A stretch of 64,000 nucleotides of DNA from Myxococcus xanthus (lineage in GTDB: Bacteria; Myxococcota; Myxococcia; Myxococcales; Myxococcaceae). The notes beneath the pieces are model-generated. The model was not told where the DNA came from and ran no database searches. It saw only the letters and a program-made list of their open reading frames with translations. The position numbers and the translations under genes were made by a program. The stretch is taken from contig NZ_FNOH01000001.1 of NCBI RefSeq assembly GCF_900106535.1, positions 1-64,000 on the forward strand. The letters run 5' to 3'. Of this stretch, positions 16,580 to 25,125 are shown piece by piece; position 1 is the stretch's first letter; each line of letters begins with the position of its first letter.

Positions 16580-17485
16580 ATGGCCTTCACGCCGCTCAAT
16601 GCCCTGAATGCCTTCCTGGTGGTGGGGCGCAAGCGCAGCTTCGCCGCGGCCGCCTCGGAGCTGGGTGTGTCCGCGTCCGCGCTGAGCCAGTCCGTCCGCC
16701 AGTTGGAGACGCGGCTGGGCGTGGTGTTGCTCACCCGCACCACGCGAAGCGTGTCTCTCACGGACGCGGGCCGCCGCCTGCTGGAGTCCGCGGGGCCGCC
16801 TGTGGAGCAGGCGCTCGATGCCCTGAAGACTGCCACTGCCCGGCCGGGCGAGGTGTCTGGTTCGGTGCGTCTCACCGTGCCCACCGTCGCCGTCACGCCC
16901 GTGGTGACGCCCATCCTGACGCGCTTCCTCCGGCTCCACCCGCGCGTGGAGGTGGACTTGCGCGTGGAGGACCGGCTCGTGGATGTGGTGGCGGAGGGGC
17001 TGGATGCCGGCATCCGCATGTCGGAGGCGCTGGAGCGCGACATGGTGCAGGTGCGCCTGTCGAGCAGCTTCCGCTTCGTCGTGGTGGGTGCGCCCGCCTA
17101 CCTCGACCGGCGGGGTACGCCCGAGCGGCCCACGGATTTGCTGACGCATGACTGTCTCTGCATCCGCTCCGAGACGACGGGCTCCATCTACCAGTGGGAG
17201 CTGGAGCGTGGGCAGCGCAGCTGGCGCGTGCCGGTGCGCGGGCCGTTCGTCAGCGCGCATTGGAAGGCGCACGTGGAGCTGGCGGAAGCCGGCCTGGGGC
17301 TCGCCTACGTGTTCGAGCCGTCCGTGGCGGCGGAGCTGGCGCGCGGCACCTTGCGTCTGGTGTTGGAGCCCTACGCGGCGCGTGTGGAGGGTTTCTTTCT
17401 CTACTTCCCCAGCCGCGCGCAGGTGTCGCCCGCCTTCCGCGCCTTCCTGGACGTGGCGCGCGAGGTGACGGCGGCGCCTCGCTGA
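16580..17485 (+). CDS. LysR-family transcriptional regulator
   Basis: A 301-residue LysR regulator. The N-terminal winged HTH is clear (PLNALNAFLVVGRKRSFAAA, ASALSQSVRQLETRLGVVLL-RTTRSVSLT). The C-terminal effector domain includes FRLHPRVEVDLRVEDRLVD and DAGIRMSEALERDMVQVRL, as in the CrgA/DsdC-like branch. It is transcribed away from the alcohol dehydrogenase and probably regulates it and itself, perhaps in response to an aldehyde (inference from context). The ATG follows TTAGGAAATC. Confidence 0.9.
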   Translation: MAFTPLNALNAFLVVGRKRSFAAAASELGVSASALSQSVRQLETRLGVVLLTRTTRSVSLTDAGRRLLESAGPPVEQALDALKTATARPGEVSGSVRLTVPTVAVTPVVTPILTRFLRLHPRVEVDLRVEDRLVDVVAEGLDAGIRMSEALERDMVQVRLSSSFRFVVVGAPAYLDRRGTPERPTDLLTHDCLCIRSETTGSIYQWELERGQRSWRVPVRGPFVSAHWKAHVELAEAGLGLAYVFEPSVAAELARGTLRLVLEPYAARVEGFFLYFPSRAQVSPAFRAFLDVAREVTAAPR

Positions 17486-17495
17486 GCCGAGCCGG

Positions 17496-19589
17496 CTACG
17501 CGGTCGGGATGTTGCGCACGCGGCCCCGCACGAGCGCCGCTTCGTCGGCGTGGCCCGTCTCGTCCAGCAGCGCGGCGGCGCGGTGATAGAGCAGGGCGGC
17601 CTCCAGGTGGCGCAGGGCGGCGGCTTCCGCGTTGGCGGCGGAGACGAGGAAGGGGGCCGCGCGGCGTGGCTCGTGGCCGTCCAGCCAGTGCTGGGCCACG
17701 ACGACGGGCGCGGCGCCGCGCTGCTCCAGGGCCACGGCGAGCCGGCGGTGGAGCAGCGTGCCCAGCGCGCCGGGAACGCCCTGGCGCACCACCTCGAAGA
17801 GCAAATCATTGGTGAAGCGCTCGCCTCTCAGAATCTGCGCGCCTTCCAGCTCCGCCACATGCGTGACGAGCGCCAGCGGGTTCATCTCCAGCACCTCGCT
17901 GGCCAGCTCCAGTGTGAAGTCCGTCTTCGCCAGCGCCGCCAGCCGGGCCACCAGCAGCGCGGACGGGGACAGCCGCTCCAGCCGCTGCTGGATGAGCTGC
18001 TGGCCCCGGCCGGAGGCGGGGACGTGTTCGGGCCAGCCGCGTTCCAGGCCGCCGGTCTCCAGCAGGTACTTCAGTGTCTCGGTGATGAAGAGCGGGTTGC
18101 CGCCGGTGTGCCGCGTCACGTCCTGCACCAGCTTCTCCGCGCCGGGAAGCTCCAGGCTTTGGAGCAGCGCGCCCACCGCCGCGGAGCCCAGGGGCTGCAA
18201 CTCCACCAGGATGGCCAGCCCCGCGGTCACCAACTGCTGGACGAAGACGGTGGCCTGGGGCGACAGCTCATCCGTCCGGTAGGTGTCGATGAAGCGCGGG
18301 AAACGGCCGCCGGGCTCGGGCGCGTGGCGGCGCGACAGCATCAGCACCGCGAACTCCGCGGTGGCGCTGTCCATGAACTGGAGGTCGTCGGCCACCATGG
18401 CGTCCATGCTGGCCGCGAGCTGGTAGACGAGCTGGCACTGCGCTTCCAGGAAGCGGCTGCGGTCGGCCTCGTCCGCCATGGGCGGGGGCAGGCCTTCCTG
18501 CCCGGCCTGGTCCGGCAGCAGGCGCGCCAGCTCGCGCCGAACCCAGCGCGGCAGGTTTGGATCAGGCACCCGGGCCAGCATCTGCCGCACCAGCCGCACG
18601 TGCGAGGAGTACGGCACGCTCTGTTCGCCGGGCCGCGCCTCCAGCAGCAGGTAGTTGCCCCGCGACGCCGCGAAGTCATGGGCCAGGCGCGTCTTGCCCA
18701 CGCCCGGCTCGCCGGAGATGAAGATGGTCTGCCCCGCCTCCCACGCGGCCTCCATCCGCGCCCACTCGGTCTCGCGGCCCACGAGGACGGGTGGCCGGAG
18801 CACGGAGAGGGGCAGCCGGCTCGTGGGTGGGGGCACCTGCTTGGGGGCGGGCGGGCCCCGCTCGATTTCGCGCGCCAGGGCCACCGTCTGCGGCAGCGGC
18901 GTGGTGTCCAACTCCTCGCGCAGCAGGCGGCGGCACCGCTCGAAGGCGTTGAGCGCGGCCATGCGGTCGCCCGCCACGTAGTGCAGCCGCATCAGCCGGC
19001 GCCACGCTTCTTCCGAATACGGGTCCATGGTGAGGAGCTGCTCCGCGAGCGCCAGTGCACCCGTCAGGTCCCCCCGCTTCTCCCGCGACTCCGACTCCGC
19101 CACGGCGGCCCGGCGGCGAAGCTTGTCCAACCGCTCACGCGCGCCCTCCAGCCATGTTTGGAATTCTGAGCAATCTTCGTATTCCAGGACACCCAGGAGA
19201 ACGCCTTCCAGCGCGAGGGCTTCCGCGTGTCGCCCCTCGAGCACGTGGGCCTGGAGTTCGGCGGCGTCTGAGACAACACCCTCACACAGCGAGAGGACAT
19301 CGGTGCCCTGTACCAGCTCCGCGCCGCAGGCGAGCCGCAGCCGGCGCAGCAACTGTCGCATGTTGTTGCGCGCGGTCGCCTCCCCGGACTCTGCCCACAG
19401 GAGGCCGGCCAGACGGTACTTCGGGTGAGGGCCTTCCAATGCCAACCATGCGAGCACCGCCGCGGTCCGCCGCTCCAGCGGGATGCGTGTGTCGCCGACC
19501 CGGAGCCGGGCTTCGCCCAAGAGTTCCAGGTGAAAGCGTTGTGTATTTACCAGGCCGTCGGCTGCCATGTCCTCCGGGATTCCTCGCAT
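17496..19589 (-). CDS. Large SARP-like regulator: winged helix, BTAD, AAA-type ATPase
   Basis: About 697 residues from ATG 19589 (ATG 19568, just after GGAGG but only 2 bases from it, is an alternative). The N-terminus is an OmpR-like DNA-binding region (FHLELLGEARLRVGDTRIPL, AVLAWLALEG, LLWAESGEATARNNMRQLLR). The bacterial transcriptional activation domain (BTAD) follows with TPR-like helices (LALAEQLLTMDPYSEEAWRR, CRRLLREELDTTP). From about residue 265 comes an ATPase domain with Walker A GEPGVGKTR. SARP/AfsR-type activators of this kind switch on neighbouring metabolic genes. It is divergent from an FAD monooxygenase whose promoter has SARP-type repeats. Confidence 0.88.
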   Translation of the reverse strand: MRGIPEDMAADGLVNTQRFHLELLGEARLRVGDTRIPLERRTAAVLAWLALEGPHPKYRLAGLLWAESGEATARNNMRQLLRRLRLACGAELVQGTDVLSLCEGVVSDAAELQAHVLEGRHAEALALEGVLLGVLEYEDCSEFQTWLEGARERLDKLRRRAAVAESESREKRGDLTGALALAEQLLTMDPYSEEAWRRLMRLHYVAGDRMAALNAFERCRRLLREELDTTPLPQTVALAREIERGPPAPKQVPPPTSRLPLSVLRPPVLVGRETEWARMEAAWEAGQTIFISGEPGVGKTRLAHDFAASRGNYLLLEARPGEQSVPYSSHVRLVRQMLARVPDPNLPRWVRRELARLLPDQAGQEGLPPPMADEADRSRFLEAQCQLVYQLAASMDAMVADDLQFMDSATAEFAVLMLSRRHAPEPGGRFPRFIDTYRTDELSPQATVFVQQLVTAGLAILVELQPLGSAAVGALLQSLELPGAEKLVQDVTRHTGGNPLFITETLKYLLETGGLERGWPEHVPASGRGQQLIQQRLERLSPSALLVARLAALAKTDFTLELASEVLEMNPLALVTHVAELEGAQILRGERFTNDLLFEVVRQGVPGALGTLLHRRLAVALEQRGAAPVVVAQHWLDGHEPRRAAPFLVSAANAEAAALRHLEAALLYHRAAALLDETGHADEAALVRGRVRNIPTA

Positions 19590-19734
19590 GGGCGGGGCTC
19601 TAAGGTAACACGTCCGCCGAAAACCTCCGTAACGGGTAGGGATTGCCCCAGCAGTGACAATTTTTGCGTGTGGTTTTTCCATCACACGGCAGCTCGCCGC
19701 TCTGGGCGGATGCTGATCCAGGCTTCCGGACCCG

Positions 19735-19766
19735 TCACACCGTGGTCACACCTGATTCGTTATTAA
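19735..19766 (+). promoter_or_regulatory. SARP-type direct repeats and -10 box upstream of the monooxygenase
   Basis: Two identical heptamers TCACACC stand at 19735-19741 and 19746-19752, exactly 11 bp apart. The second is followed by 8 bp and then TATTAA (19761-19766), a good -10 box. Heptamers at 11-bp period with the last one 8 bp from the -10 is the promoter layout bound by SARP activators. Transcription would start near 19773, leaving a 24-base leader with GGGAGG before the ATG at 19797. Confidence 0.6.
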
Positions 19767-19796
19767 AAAAGCCAGACATTGCCCCGGGAGGCATCC

Positions 19797-21377
19797 ATGG
19801 GTTGTGACAGTCAGCAGACGGACACGCAGGTGGACGTCATCATCAGCGGATGTGGTCCGGTGGGCGCGTTGACGGGCAACCTGCTGGGTCTCATGGGTGT
19901 ACGCACCTTGCTGCTGGAGCGGGACGTGGCGCCGCACGGCGAGCCCCGGGCCTTTTCGTGCGACGACGAAGGCCTGCGCATCTACCAGTCCACCGGACTG
20001 TTGGATTTATTGCAAAGCGACATGCGGGAAAGCCGTTTCGCGGAGTACGTGGGCGGCACGGGCAAGCGCTTCGCGGAGATTCACACCGGCGAGACGGACT
20101 TCGGCTTCGGCCACACGCCGCTGTGGTTCTTCCACCAGCCGCTGCTGGAGGGCGCGCTGCGCGACGGGCTCAACCGCTTCGAGCACGTGGAGTTGCGCAA
20201 GGGCGTGAGCGTGGAGGCCGTGGTGCAGGACTCCGACGGGGTGACGGTTCGCTACCACGACTCGTTCACGGGCGAGCAGCGCTCCATCCGCGCGAAGTAC
20301 CTGCTGGCGTGTGACGGCGCGCGCAGCACCGTGCGCAAGGCGCTGGGCATCCCGATGTCGGGACGGGCCTATGGCGAGCCCTGGCTGGCGGTGTCCGGCA
20401 CCGTGGTGGAAGGGGAGGTGCCGGAAATCTGCCGCTTCGTGTGCGACCCGAAGCGTCCGGCCTTCGTGGCCACCGGCGCGGTGAACCAGATTCGCTGGGA
20501 GTTCATGATGATGCCCGGCGAGACGCGCGAGCACCTGGAGAAGTCGGAGACCATCTCCGAGCTCATCGCGCCGTACGTGGACCCCAAGCGCGTGCGCATC
20601 GAGCGTGCCTCGGTCTACACGTTCCACTGCCTCAACGCGGCGCGTTGGCGCCACGGCAACGTCTTCCTGCTGGGCGACGCGGCGCACACCATGCCGCCCT
20701 TCATGGGCCAGGGCCTGGTGTCGGGGATGCGGGATGCGTCCAACCTGGCGTGGAAGCTGAAGCGCGTGCTGCACGGGCAGTCCTCCGCGTCGCTGCTGGA
20801 TACCTATGAGCAGGAGCGCCGGCCGCACGTGGAGGCGGTGCAGAAGCTGTGTGTGCGGGTGGGGCACCTGTTCCTGGCGCGCAACCCCCTGGTGGCCTCG
20901 GCGCGTGACGCGCTGCTGCGCACCCTTCAGCGCATCCCGCGGGTGCGCAAGTTCATCGAGGGCTTCGAGTTCAAGGAGGCCCCGGCGCACGCGAGCGGCT
21001 ACTACTTCGGCGACAAGGGCGAGTACTTCATCCAGCCGCGCGTGAAGCTGCCGTCGGGTGAGGAGGTCCTGCTGGACGACACCCTGGGCAATGAATTCAC
21101 GGTGCTGTGCCGGGGCAACGCGCCGTCGGCGGAGCTGGAGGCGGCGCGCGAGCTGGCTGAGTCGCTGGGGGGCCGCATGATGACGTTCCATCCTCCGGCG
21201 GAGGCGGTGGACGATGCCTCCGAGGATGCACCCGCGGTGGTGGACGTCACCGGAAAGCTGGCGGACTGGTTCTCCAAGCACGCCGCGGACGTGGTGGTGC
21301 TGCGGCCGGACCGGTTCGTCTACGGCGCGGTGCGGTCGCGGCGCCTGCCGGAGCTGCGGGAGGCGCTCGGTGTGTAG
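19797..21377 (+). CDS. FAD-dependent aromatic-type monooxygenase
   Basis: A 526-residue flavin monooxygenase of the PheA/TfdB (FAD_binding_3) family. The ATG at 19797 is set 5 bases after GGGAGG. Motifs: dinucleotide fold GCGPVGALTGNLLGLMG at about residue 18, the DG motif CDGARSTVRKALG, and the GD motif GDAAHTMPPFMGQG. The C-terminal thioredoxin-like domain of this family is present (RPDRFVYGAV). Enzymes of this type hydroxylate phenolic or polyketide-like rings with NAD(P)H and oxygen, e.g. MhpA. The substrate is not shown. The pairing with a SARP-like regulator suggests a secondary-metabolite or aromatic-compound role. Confidence 0.9.
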   Translation: MGCDSQQTDTQVDVIISGCGPVGALTGNLLGLMGVRTLLLERDVAPHGEPRAFSCDDEGLRIYQSTGLLDLLQSDMRESRFAEYVGGTGKRFAEIHTGETDFGFGHTPLWFFHQPLLEGALRDGLNRFEHVELRKGVSVEAVVQDSDGVTVRYHDSFTGEQRSIRAKYLLACDGARSTVRKALGIPMSGRAYGEPWLAVSGTVVEGEVPEICRFVCDPKRPAFVATGAVNQIRWEFMMMPGETREHLEKSETISELIAPYVDPKRVRIERASVYTFHCLNAARWRHGNVFLLGDAAHTMPPFMGQGLVSGMRDASNLAWKLKRVLHGQSSASLLDTYEQERRPHVEAVQKLCVRVGHLFLARNPLVASARDALLRTLQRIPRVRKFIEGFEFKEAPAHASGYYFGDKGEYFIQPRVKLPSGEEVLLDDTLGNEFTVLCRGNAPSAELEAARELAESLGGRMMTFHPPAEAVDDASEDAPAVVDVTGKLADWFSKHAADVVVLRPDRFVYGAVRSRRLPELREALGV

Positions 21378-21400
21378 GGCCAGGAGCTCCGTCAGTGAGT

Positions 21401-21416
21401 AACTAAGTGATTAGTT
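21401..21416 (+). promoter_or_regulatory. Operator 1 for the BlaI-type repressor
   Basis: A perfect inverted repeat AACTAA-gtga-TTAGTT. It matches the half-site of operator 2 (ACTAA) 23 bp downstream, about two helical turns, so two repressor dimers could bind the same DNA face. Its right end overlaps the proposed -35 TTGATT (21415-21420). Confidence 0.65.
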
Positions 21417-21443
21417 GATTTAAAACTAAGCCCTTAGTAGTTT
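21415..21443 (+). promoter_or_regulatory. Promoter with embedded operator 2 of blaI-like gene
   Basis: TTGATT (21415-21420) and TAGTTT (21438-21443) are a weak -35/-10 pair with 17-bp spacing. Between them is a perfect inverted repeat ACTAAG-cc-CTTAGT (21425-21438). A repressor bound there would block RNA polymerase directly. The site lies 27 bases upstream of the GTG of the repressor gene, the arrangement expected for autoregulation. Confidence 0.55.
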
Positions 21444-21464
21444 GCGCGTCACGGAGGTTCGCTC

Positions 21465-21866
21465 GTGACTCGCAAGCCTGAGCCCGAAGTGGCCCCACGG
21501 CCGTTGACGCCGGTGGAGCTGGAGTTGATGCACATCGTCTGGCGCCTCGGTGAGGTGAGTGTGGCGGACGTGCTCGCCGCGCTGCCGCCGGAGCGCGCGC
21601 TGGCGTACACGTCCGTCTCCACGGTGCTGCGCATCCTGGAGCAGAAGGGCGTGGTGCACAGCCGCAAGCAGGGCCGTGGCCACCTGTACTCGGCGGTGTT
21701 GCCGCGCGACGCCTATGAGGCGCAGAGCGTGCGCCACCTGGTGGAGACGGTGTTCGACGGCGCGCCCTCCGCGCTGGTGGCGCGGCTGGTGGAGGCGGTG
21801 CCCCTGTCCGCCTCGGACGTGGACCAGCTCCGCAAGCTGCTCGACGCGAAGGGGCGCAAGCCGTGA
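21465..21866 (+). CDS. BlaI/MecI-type transcriptional repressor
   Basis: A 133-residue winged-helix repressor of the BlaI/MecI/CopY family. It starts at GTG 21465, 8 bases after ACGGAGG. Motifs: LTPVELELMHIVWRLGEVSVADVLAAL and YTSVSTVLRILEQKGVVHSRKQGRGHLYSA, followed by the C-terminal dimer helices. In the classical system the M56 partner triggers cleavage of the repressor and releases the operon. Its 3' end overlaps the M56 gene by 4 bases (ATG at 21863 in the stop region), so the two are coupled. Two perfect inverted repeats upstream are its likely operators. Confidence 0.9.
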   Translation: MTRKPEPEVAPRPLTPVELELMHIVWRLGEVSVADVLAALPPERALAYTSVSTVLRILEQKGVVHSRKQGRGHLYSAVLPRDAYEAQSVRHLVETVFDGAPSALVARLVEAVPLSASDVDQLRKLLDAKGRKP

Positions 21867-23479
21867 GCGCCGTGCTGCGTGAGCTCGCGTCGCTCTATCT
21901 GACGCAGGCGCTGTTGCTCGCCGTGGCGCCGCCGCTGGCCTGGCTGGCGCTGACGCTGCTGTCGCGGCTGGGCCGTCCCTTGTCGGCGCGGCAGTCCTTG
22001 AGGGTGGCGCGTGGCGTGCTGCTGCTCACGCTGGTGCTGCCGTTGTTGGCCGCGGCCGTGCACGCGCTGGTGCCCACCGGGCCCCGCTTCACCTTCGAGC
22101 GTTCCGTGGCGCGCCACGCGGGACGGCTGCCCGCGCCCTTGTGGGAGCCGCGTCCGGTGGCGGAGCCGGCTCGGGCTCGGGAGTCCGCGCCCGCGCTGCC
22201 GCCCGTGCTGCCCGCGGCGGCGCTGGCGCTCTTGGTGGGAGGAGGCGCCTTCATCACACGGGCGCTGGTGCGTCATGCGCGCCTGCTGCGTCAGTTGGAG
22301 TCGCTGCCCCGCGTGCGCGGCGTGGGGCGTGTCGCCGTGGTGCTCGGCGTGGCGGGCATGCCGGCCTTCTCCGCGTGGTTTCCTCGCGCCGGGCGTCAGC
22401 CCTCCGCGTGGGTGGTGGTGCCGCCCGCGCTGCTGGAGGATGCGGAGTCCTTCCGGCTGACGGTGCTTCACGAGCTTCAGCACCACCGTCAGCGCGACAC
22501 GCACCGGGCCTTCGCGCGGCTCGTCCTCACGGGTGCCTTCTTCTGGCATCCGGGCGCATATGCCCTGTCCCGGTGGATGGCCTCGCTCCAGGAGCTGGCG
22601 TGTGACGAAGCGCTGGTGGCCACTGGCCGGGCCCAGGCGCAGGCCTATGCGCGGTGCCTGCTCCAGGCGGCCTTGTCGGTGCGGCTCGAGTCCCCCCTTC
22701 CCGCCGGTGTCACCGGCATGTCCCATCCCACCACCCGGAGAATCCAGATGCTCTTCCAGCCCCGTCCCGCCCGTGCCCAGGGTGTTTCCGCGCTCCTGGC
22801 CGCGCTGTGTCTCGTCCTGGTTCCGCTCGCCGCGTTGTCGCAAGGCGTGGCGCAGGGCCGCGCGGTGACGCTCGCGGAGGCGCAGGCGCTCGCGACATCC
22901 AGCCAGCGGGAGGGGGACTTGCCGGTGGTGGTGGACGCGCACGTGCTGGCGCGGCTCAACGCGCTCACCGGTTCGGAGAAGGGCCGCGCGTTCATGAAGC
23001 GCGCGCTGGCGAACCTGGTGACGCAGCGGGAGGCGCTCTCCGCACCGCTACGTGACAAGGGGCTGCCCGAGGGACTGCTGGCCGTGGCCGTCGTCGAATC
23101 CGCGGCGACGAACATGCCGGAGACGGATGGCCGGCCCTCGCTGGCGCCGGGCATGCGTGGCGCGGGCGTGTGGATGTTCATCCCGGAGACGGCGCGGCGC
23201 TACGGGCTGGAGGTGAGTGAGGCGCGCGACGAGCGGCTGGACGTGGCGCGCGAGTCCCAGGCCGCCGCCGCGCTGCTGTCGGACCTGCACGCGCGTTACG
23301 GCGACTGGCGGCTGGCGCTCGCCGCGTACAACCAGGGCACCAAGAGGGTGGATGCCGCGCTCACCGCGGGGGGCAGCCGTGACGTGACGGCGCTCATCGG
23401 CGCCGGGCACCTCAACGACTACGCCGCCACCGTGCAGGCGGGGTTGCTCATCCTGCGCAACCCGCACCTGCTGGACTGA
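21863..23479 (+). CDS. BlaR1-like M56 membrane metalloprotease fused to a lytic-transglycosylase (SLT) domain
   Basis: A 538-residue protein. The N-terminal half has several membrane helices and the M56 zinc-protease motif H203-E-L-Q-H207, followed by FWHPGAYALSRW and ELACDEALVA, as in BlaR1/MecR1. A further hydrophobic helix (VSALLAALCLVLVPLAAL) leads to a periplasmic domain at about residues 350-538 that resembles Slt/MltD transglycosylases: catalytic Glu412 in AVAVVESAATN, WMFIPETARRYGL, AALLSDLHARYGDWRLALAAYNQG. BlaR1 carries a penicillin-binding sensor there instead. It may sense or trim peptidoglycan and relay this to the coupled repressor. Confidence 0.85.
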   Translation: MSAVLRELASLYLTQALLLAVAPPLAWLALTLLSRLGRPLSARQSLRVARGVLLLTLVLPLLAAAVHALVPTGPRFTFERSVARHAGRLPAPLWEPRPVAEPARARESAPALPPVLPAAALALLVGGGAFITRALVRHARLLRQLESLPRVRGVGRVAVVLGVAGMPAFSAWFPRAGRQPSAWVVVPPALLEDAESFRLTVLHELQHHRQRDTHRAFARLVLTGAFFWHPGAYALSRWMASLQELACDEALVATGRAQAQAYARCLLQAALSVRLESPLPAGVTGMSHPTTRRIQMLFQPRPARAQGVSALLAALCLVLVPLAALSQGVAQGRAVTLAEAQALATSSQREGDLPVVVDAHVLARLNALTGSEKGRAFMKRALANLVTQREALSAPLRDKGLPEGLLAVAVVESAATNMPETDGRPSLAPGMRGAGVWMFIPETARRYGLEVSEARDERLDVARESQAAAALLSDLHARYGDWRLALAAYNQGTKRVDAALTAGGSRDVTALIGAGHLNDYAATVQAGLLILRNPHLLD

Positions 23480-23488
23480 GGTGGACCG

Positions 23489-23520
23489 CGCGGCGCTGAC
23501 GAGGCTCCGTCAGCGCCGCG
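23489..23520. terminator. Terminator hairpin between convergent genes
   Basis: A perfect 13-bp stem (CGCGGCGCTGACG at 23489-23501 and its complement at 23508-23520) with a 6-base loop, starting 10 bases after the M56-SLT stop and ending just before the stop of the convergent outer-membrane gene. It can serve both strands. No U-tract. Confidence 0.75.
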
Positions 23521-23528
23521 GGAGTGGC

Positions 23529-24245
23529 CTAGAAGCGGAACTGCATCCGCACGCCGCCGGACAGCCAGGCGTGGACCGTCTTGTTGTCGATGCTCTCCGA
23601 CTCCGACTCGGAGACATCACCAATGATGGGCACGTTCTTCATCTCAATGCTGGAGGTCGACGACTGGTAGACGCCGGCCGCCAGCGACAGGTAGGGCCCG
23701 ATGGAGAACGTGTCGTTGATGCGATAGTCGGCGCCGGCCTGGAGGGCGGCGAACTCGATGCCGCGGACGCCCGTGCCAATGGTGGCCTCCACGCCGTCCT
23801 CGCTCGAGGACACATTCAACTTGAGCATCTCGTAGCCGATGCCCAGGCCCATCCAGGGCATGAGCTTCTCTCCCGCCCGGAAGTGGTAGGACGCGTTGAT
23901 GCCGAAGCGCATCTGGTTGGCGGAGCAACTGACGTCCGAGTCGCAGTCCTCGGCGATCAGCACGGGCGCGTACTGAAAGTAGGCCCCCAGGTAGACATTC
24001 GAGTTGAAGAAGTATCCCGCCTCCACCTGCAAGGGGATGGCGCTCTTGAACACCTCGCTCATCTTGGGGGTTTCGCCGAGATCGGAGCCCGCGGCGTGCC
24101 CCAGTGGGACGCCGTAGCCCGCGCGCAGTCCCAGCGCGAAGCCTCGGTCCTCCTGGGCCTGTTCGACCTCGTCGGCAGCGAAGGCGGGAGCGGACAACAT
24201 GAGGGAGAGGGTCGTGAGCTTCCAGAGCGTGCGGGGAGTGGTCAT
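23529..24245 (-). CDS. Outer-membrane beta-barrel protein
   Basis: A 238-residue protein with a signal peptide (MTTPRTLWKLTTLSLMLSAPAFAA). The mature part shows alternating barrel strands (ALGLRAGYGVPLGHA, LQVEAGYFFNSNVYLGAYFQYAP, MRFGINASYHFRAGEK) and ends in GGVRMQFRF, with a terminal Phe for insertion by BAM. An internal CDSDVSC pair could form a loop disulphide. It resembles the OmpW/outer-membrane-protein_beta-brl families. Substrate unknown; monocistronic. Confidence 0.8.
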   Translation of the reverse strand: MTTPRTLWKLTTLSLMLSAPAFAADEVEQAQEDRGFALGLRAGYGVPLGHAAGSDLGETPKMSEVFKSAIPLQVEAGYFFNSNVYLGAYFQYAPVLIAEDCDSDVSCSANQMRFGINASYHFRAGEKLMPWMGLGIGYEMLKLNVSSSEDGVEATIGTGVRGIEFAALQAGADYRINDTFSIGPYLSLAAGVYQSSTSSIEMKNVPIIGDVSESESESIDNKTVHAWLSGGVRMQFRF

Positions 24246-24459
24246 GTGAGGGTATCCAGCGTGAGGAAGGATCCGCCGTTGCGGTGGATGCGCCTGCTGA
24301 CGCGAGCGTGTTGGGAAAATTCAACGGTCAGCAACCGGCAGTGTCGCAGAGTCCTGTCGAGCGCGCGGGGCGTCCTCCTCGTGGGTATCGCCACGCTGGG
24401 AGTGTACGCGTTCCAGGTGGCGTCGGGCCGCAGGCAGATACGCAGTTAGCCGCCCGGCC

Positions 24460-25110
24460 TCACGCGCCGGAGACACTTCCCAGCATCCGCAGCGCCAGCT
24501 CGGCGTGGGTCTTCGCCAGGGTCTCCACCGCGATGGGGCCGCCGGGTTCGAACCAGTGGGGGATGCGAGAGCCCATGCCCACAATCGCCGCGGCGGTGAT
24601 TTGGGGATGGAGCGGGGAGAACTGCCCCTGGGCCATGCCGCGTTGGATGGCGTCTATCAACATGGCGTTGGCCTTGTCCCGCAGCGCTTGCGCGGGCGCC
24701 GCCAGCTCCAGGCTCAGCGCGTAGAACTCCTCGTTCACCACCAGCGCGAGCTGCGGATGCTCCGCGTGGACGCGCGTGTGCGCATGAACCAGCGCGCGCA
24801 CCTGGTCCGCCGGCGTGGGCTTCGCGCCCTGGAACGCGGTCTCCAGCGCCTCGAAGTGGGCCTCGTGGCCAATGCGCACCAGCTCCGCGAGGACGTGGTC
24901 CTTGGCCGCGAAGTGGGCGTACAGCGCGCTGGGCCGCAGCTCCAGGGCCGACGCCAGGTCCCGAATGGACGTGTCGTGATAGCCGCGGCTCGCGAAGAGC
25001 TGCAGGGCCGTCTCCAGGATGCGTCGGCGCGTGCCTTCGGGGGGGGCCGCCGCCGTGGGGGGGAGACGGGCGGCCGTGGCGCGCAGGCGAGAGCGGGGGG
25101 AGGTGCTCAT
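24460..25110 (-). CDS. TetR-family transcriptional regulator
   Basis: A 216-residue TetR regulator. The HTH is clear at about residues 27-72 (RRRILETALQLFASRGYHDTSIRDLASALELRPSALYAHFAAKDHVLAEL). The C-terminal ligand domain (VNEEFYALSLELAAPAQALRD, IPHWFEPGGPIAVET) is of the type seen in fatty-acid/acyl-CoA-responsive members. It is divergent from an alpha/beta hydrolase, with a perfect 14-bp palindrome between them, so it likely represses both. The N-terminus has an extra Ala/Pro-rich stretch of about 25 residues. Confidence 0.9.
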   Translation of the reverse strand: MSTSPRSRLRATAARLPPTAAAPPEGTRRRILETALQLFASRGYHDTSIRDLASALELRPSALYAHFAAKDHVLAELVRIGHEAHFEALETAFQGAKPTPADQVRALVHAHTRVHAEHPQLALVVNEEFYALSLELAAPAQALRDKANAMLIDAIQRGMAQGQFSPLHPQITAAAIVGMGSRIPHWFEPGGPIAVETLAKTHAELALRMLGSVSGA

Positions 25111-25125
25111 GGGGTACTCTTGAAA

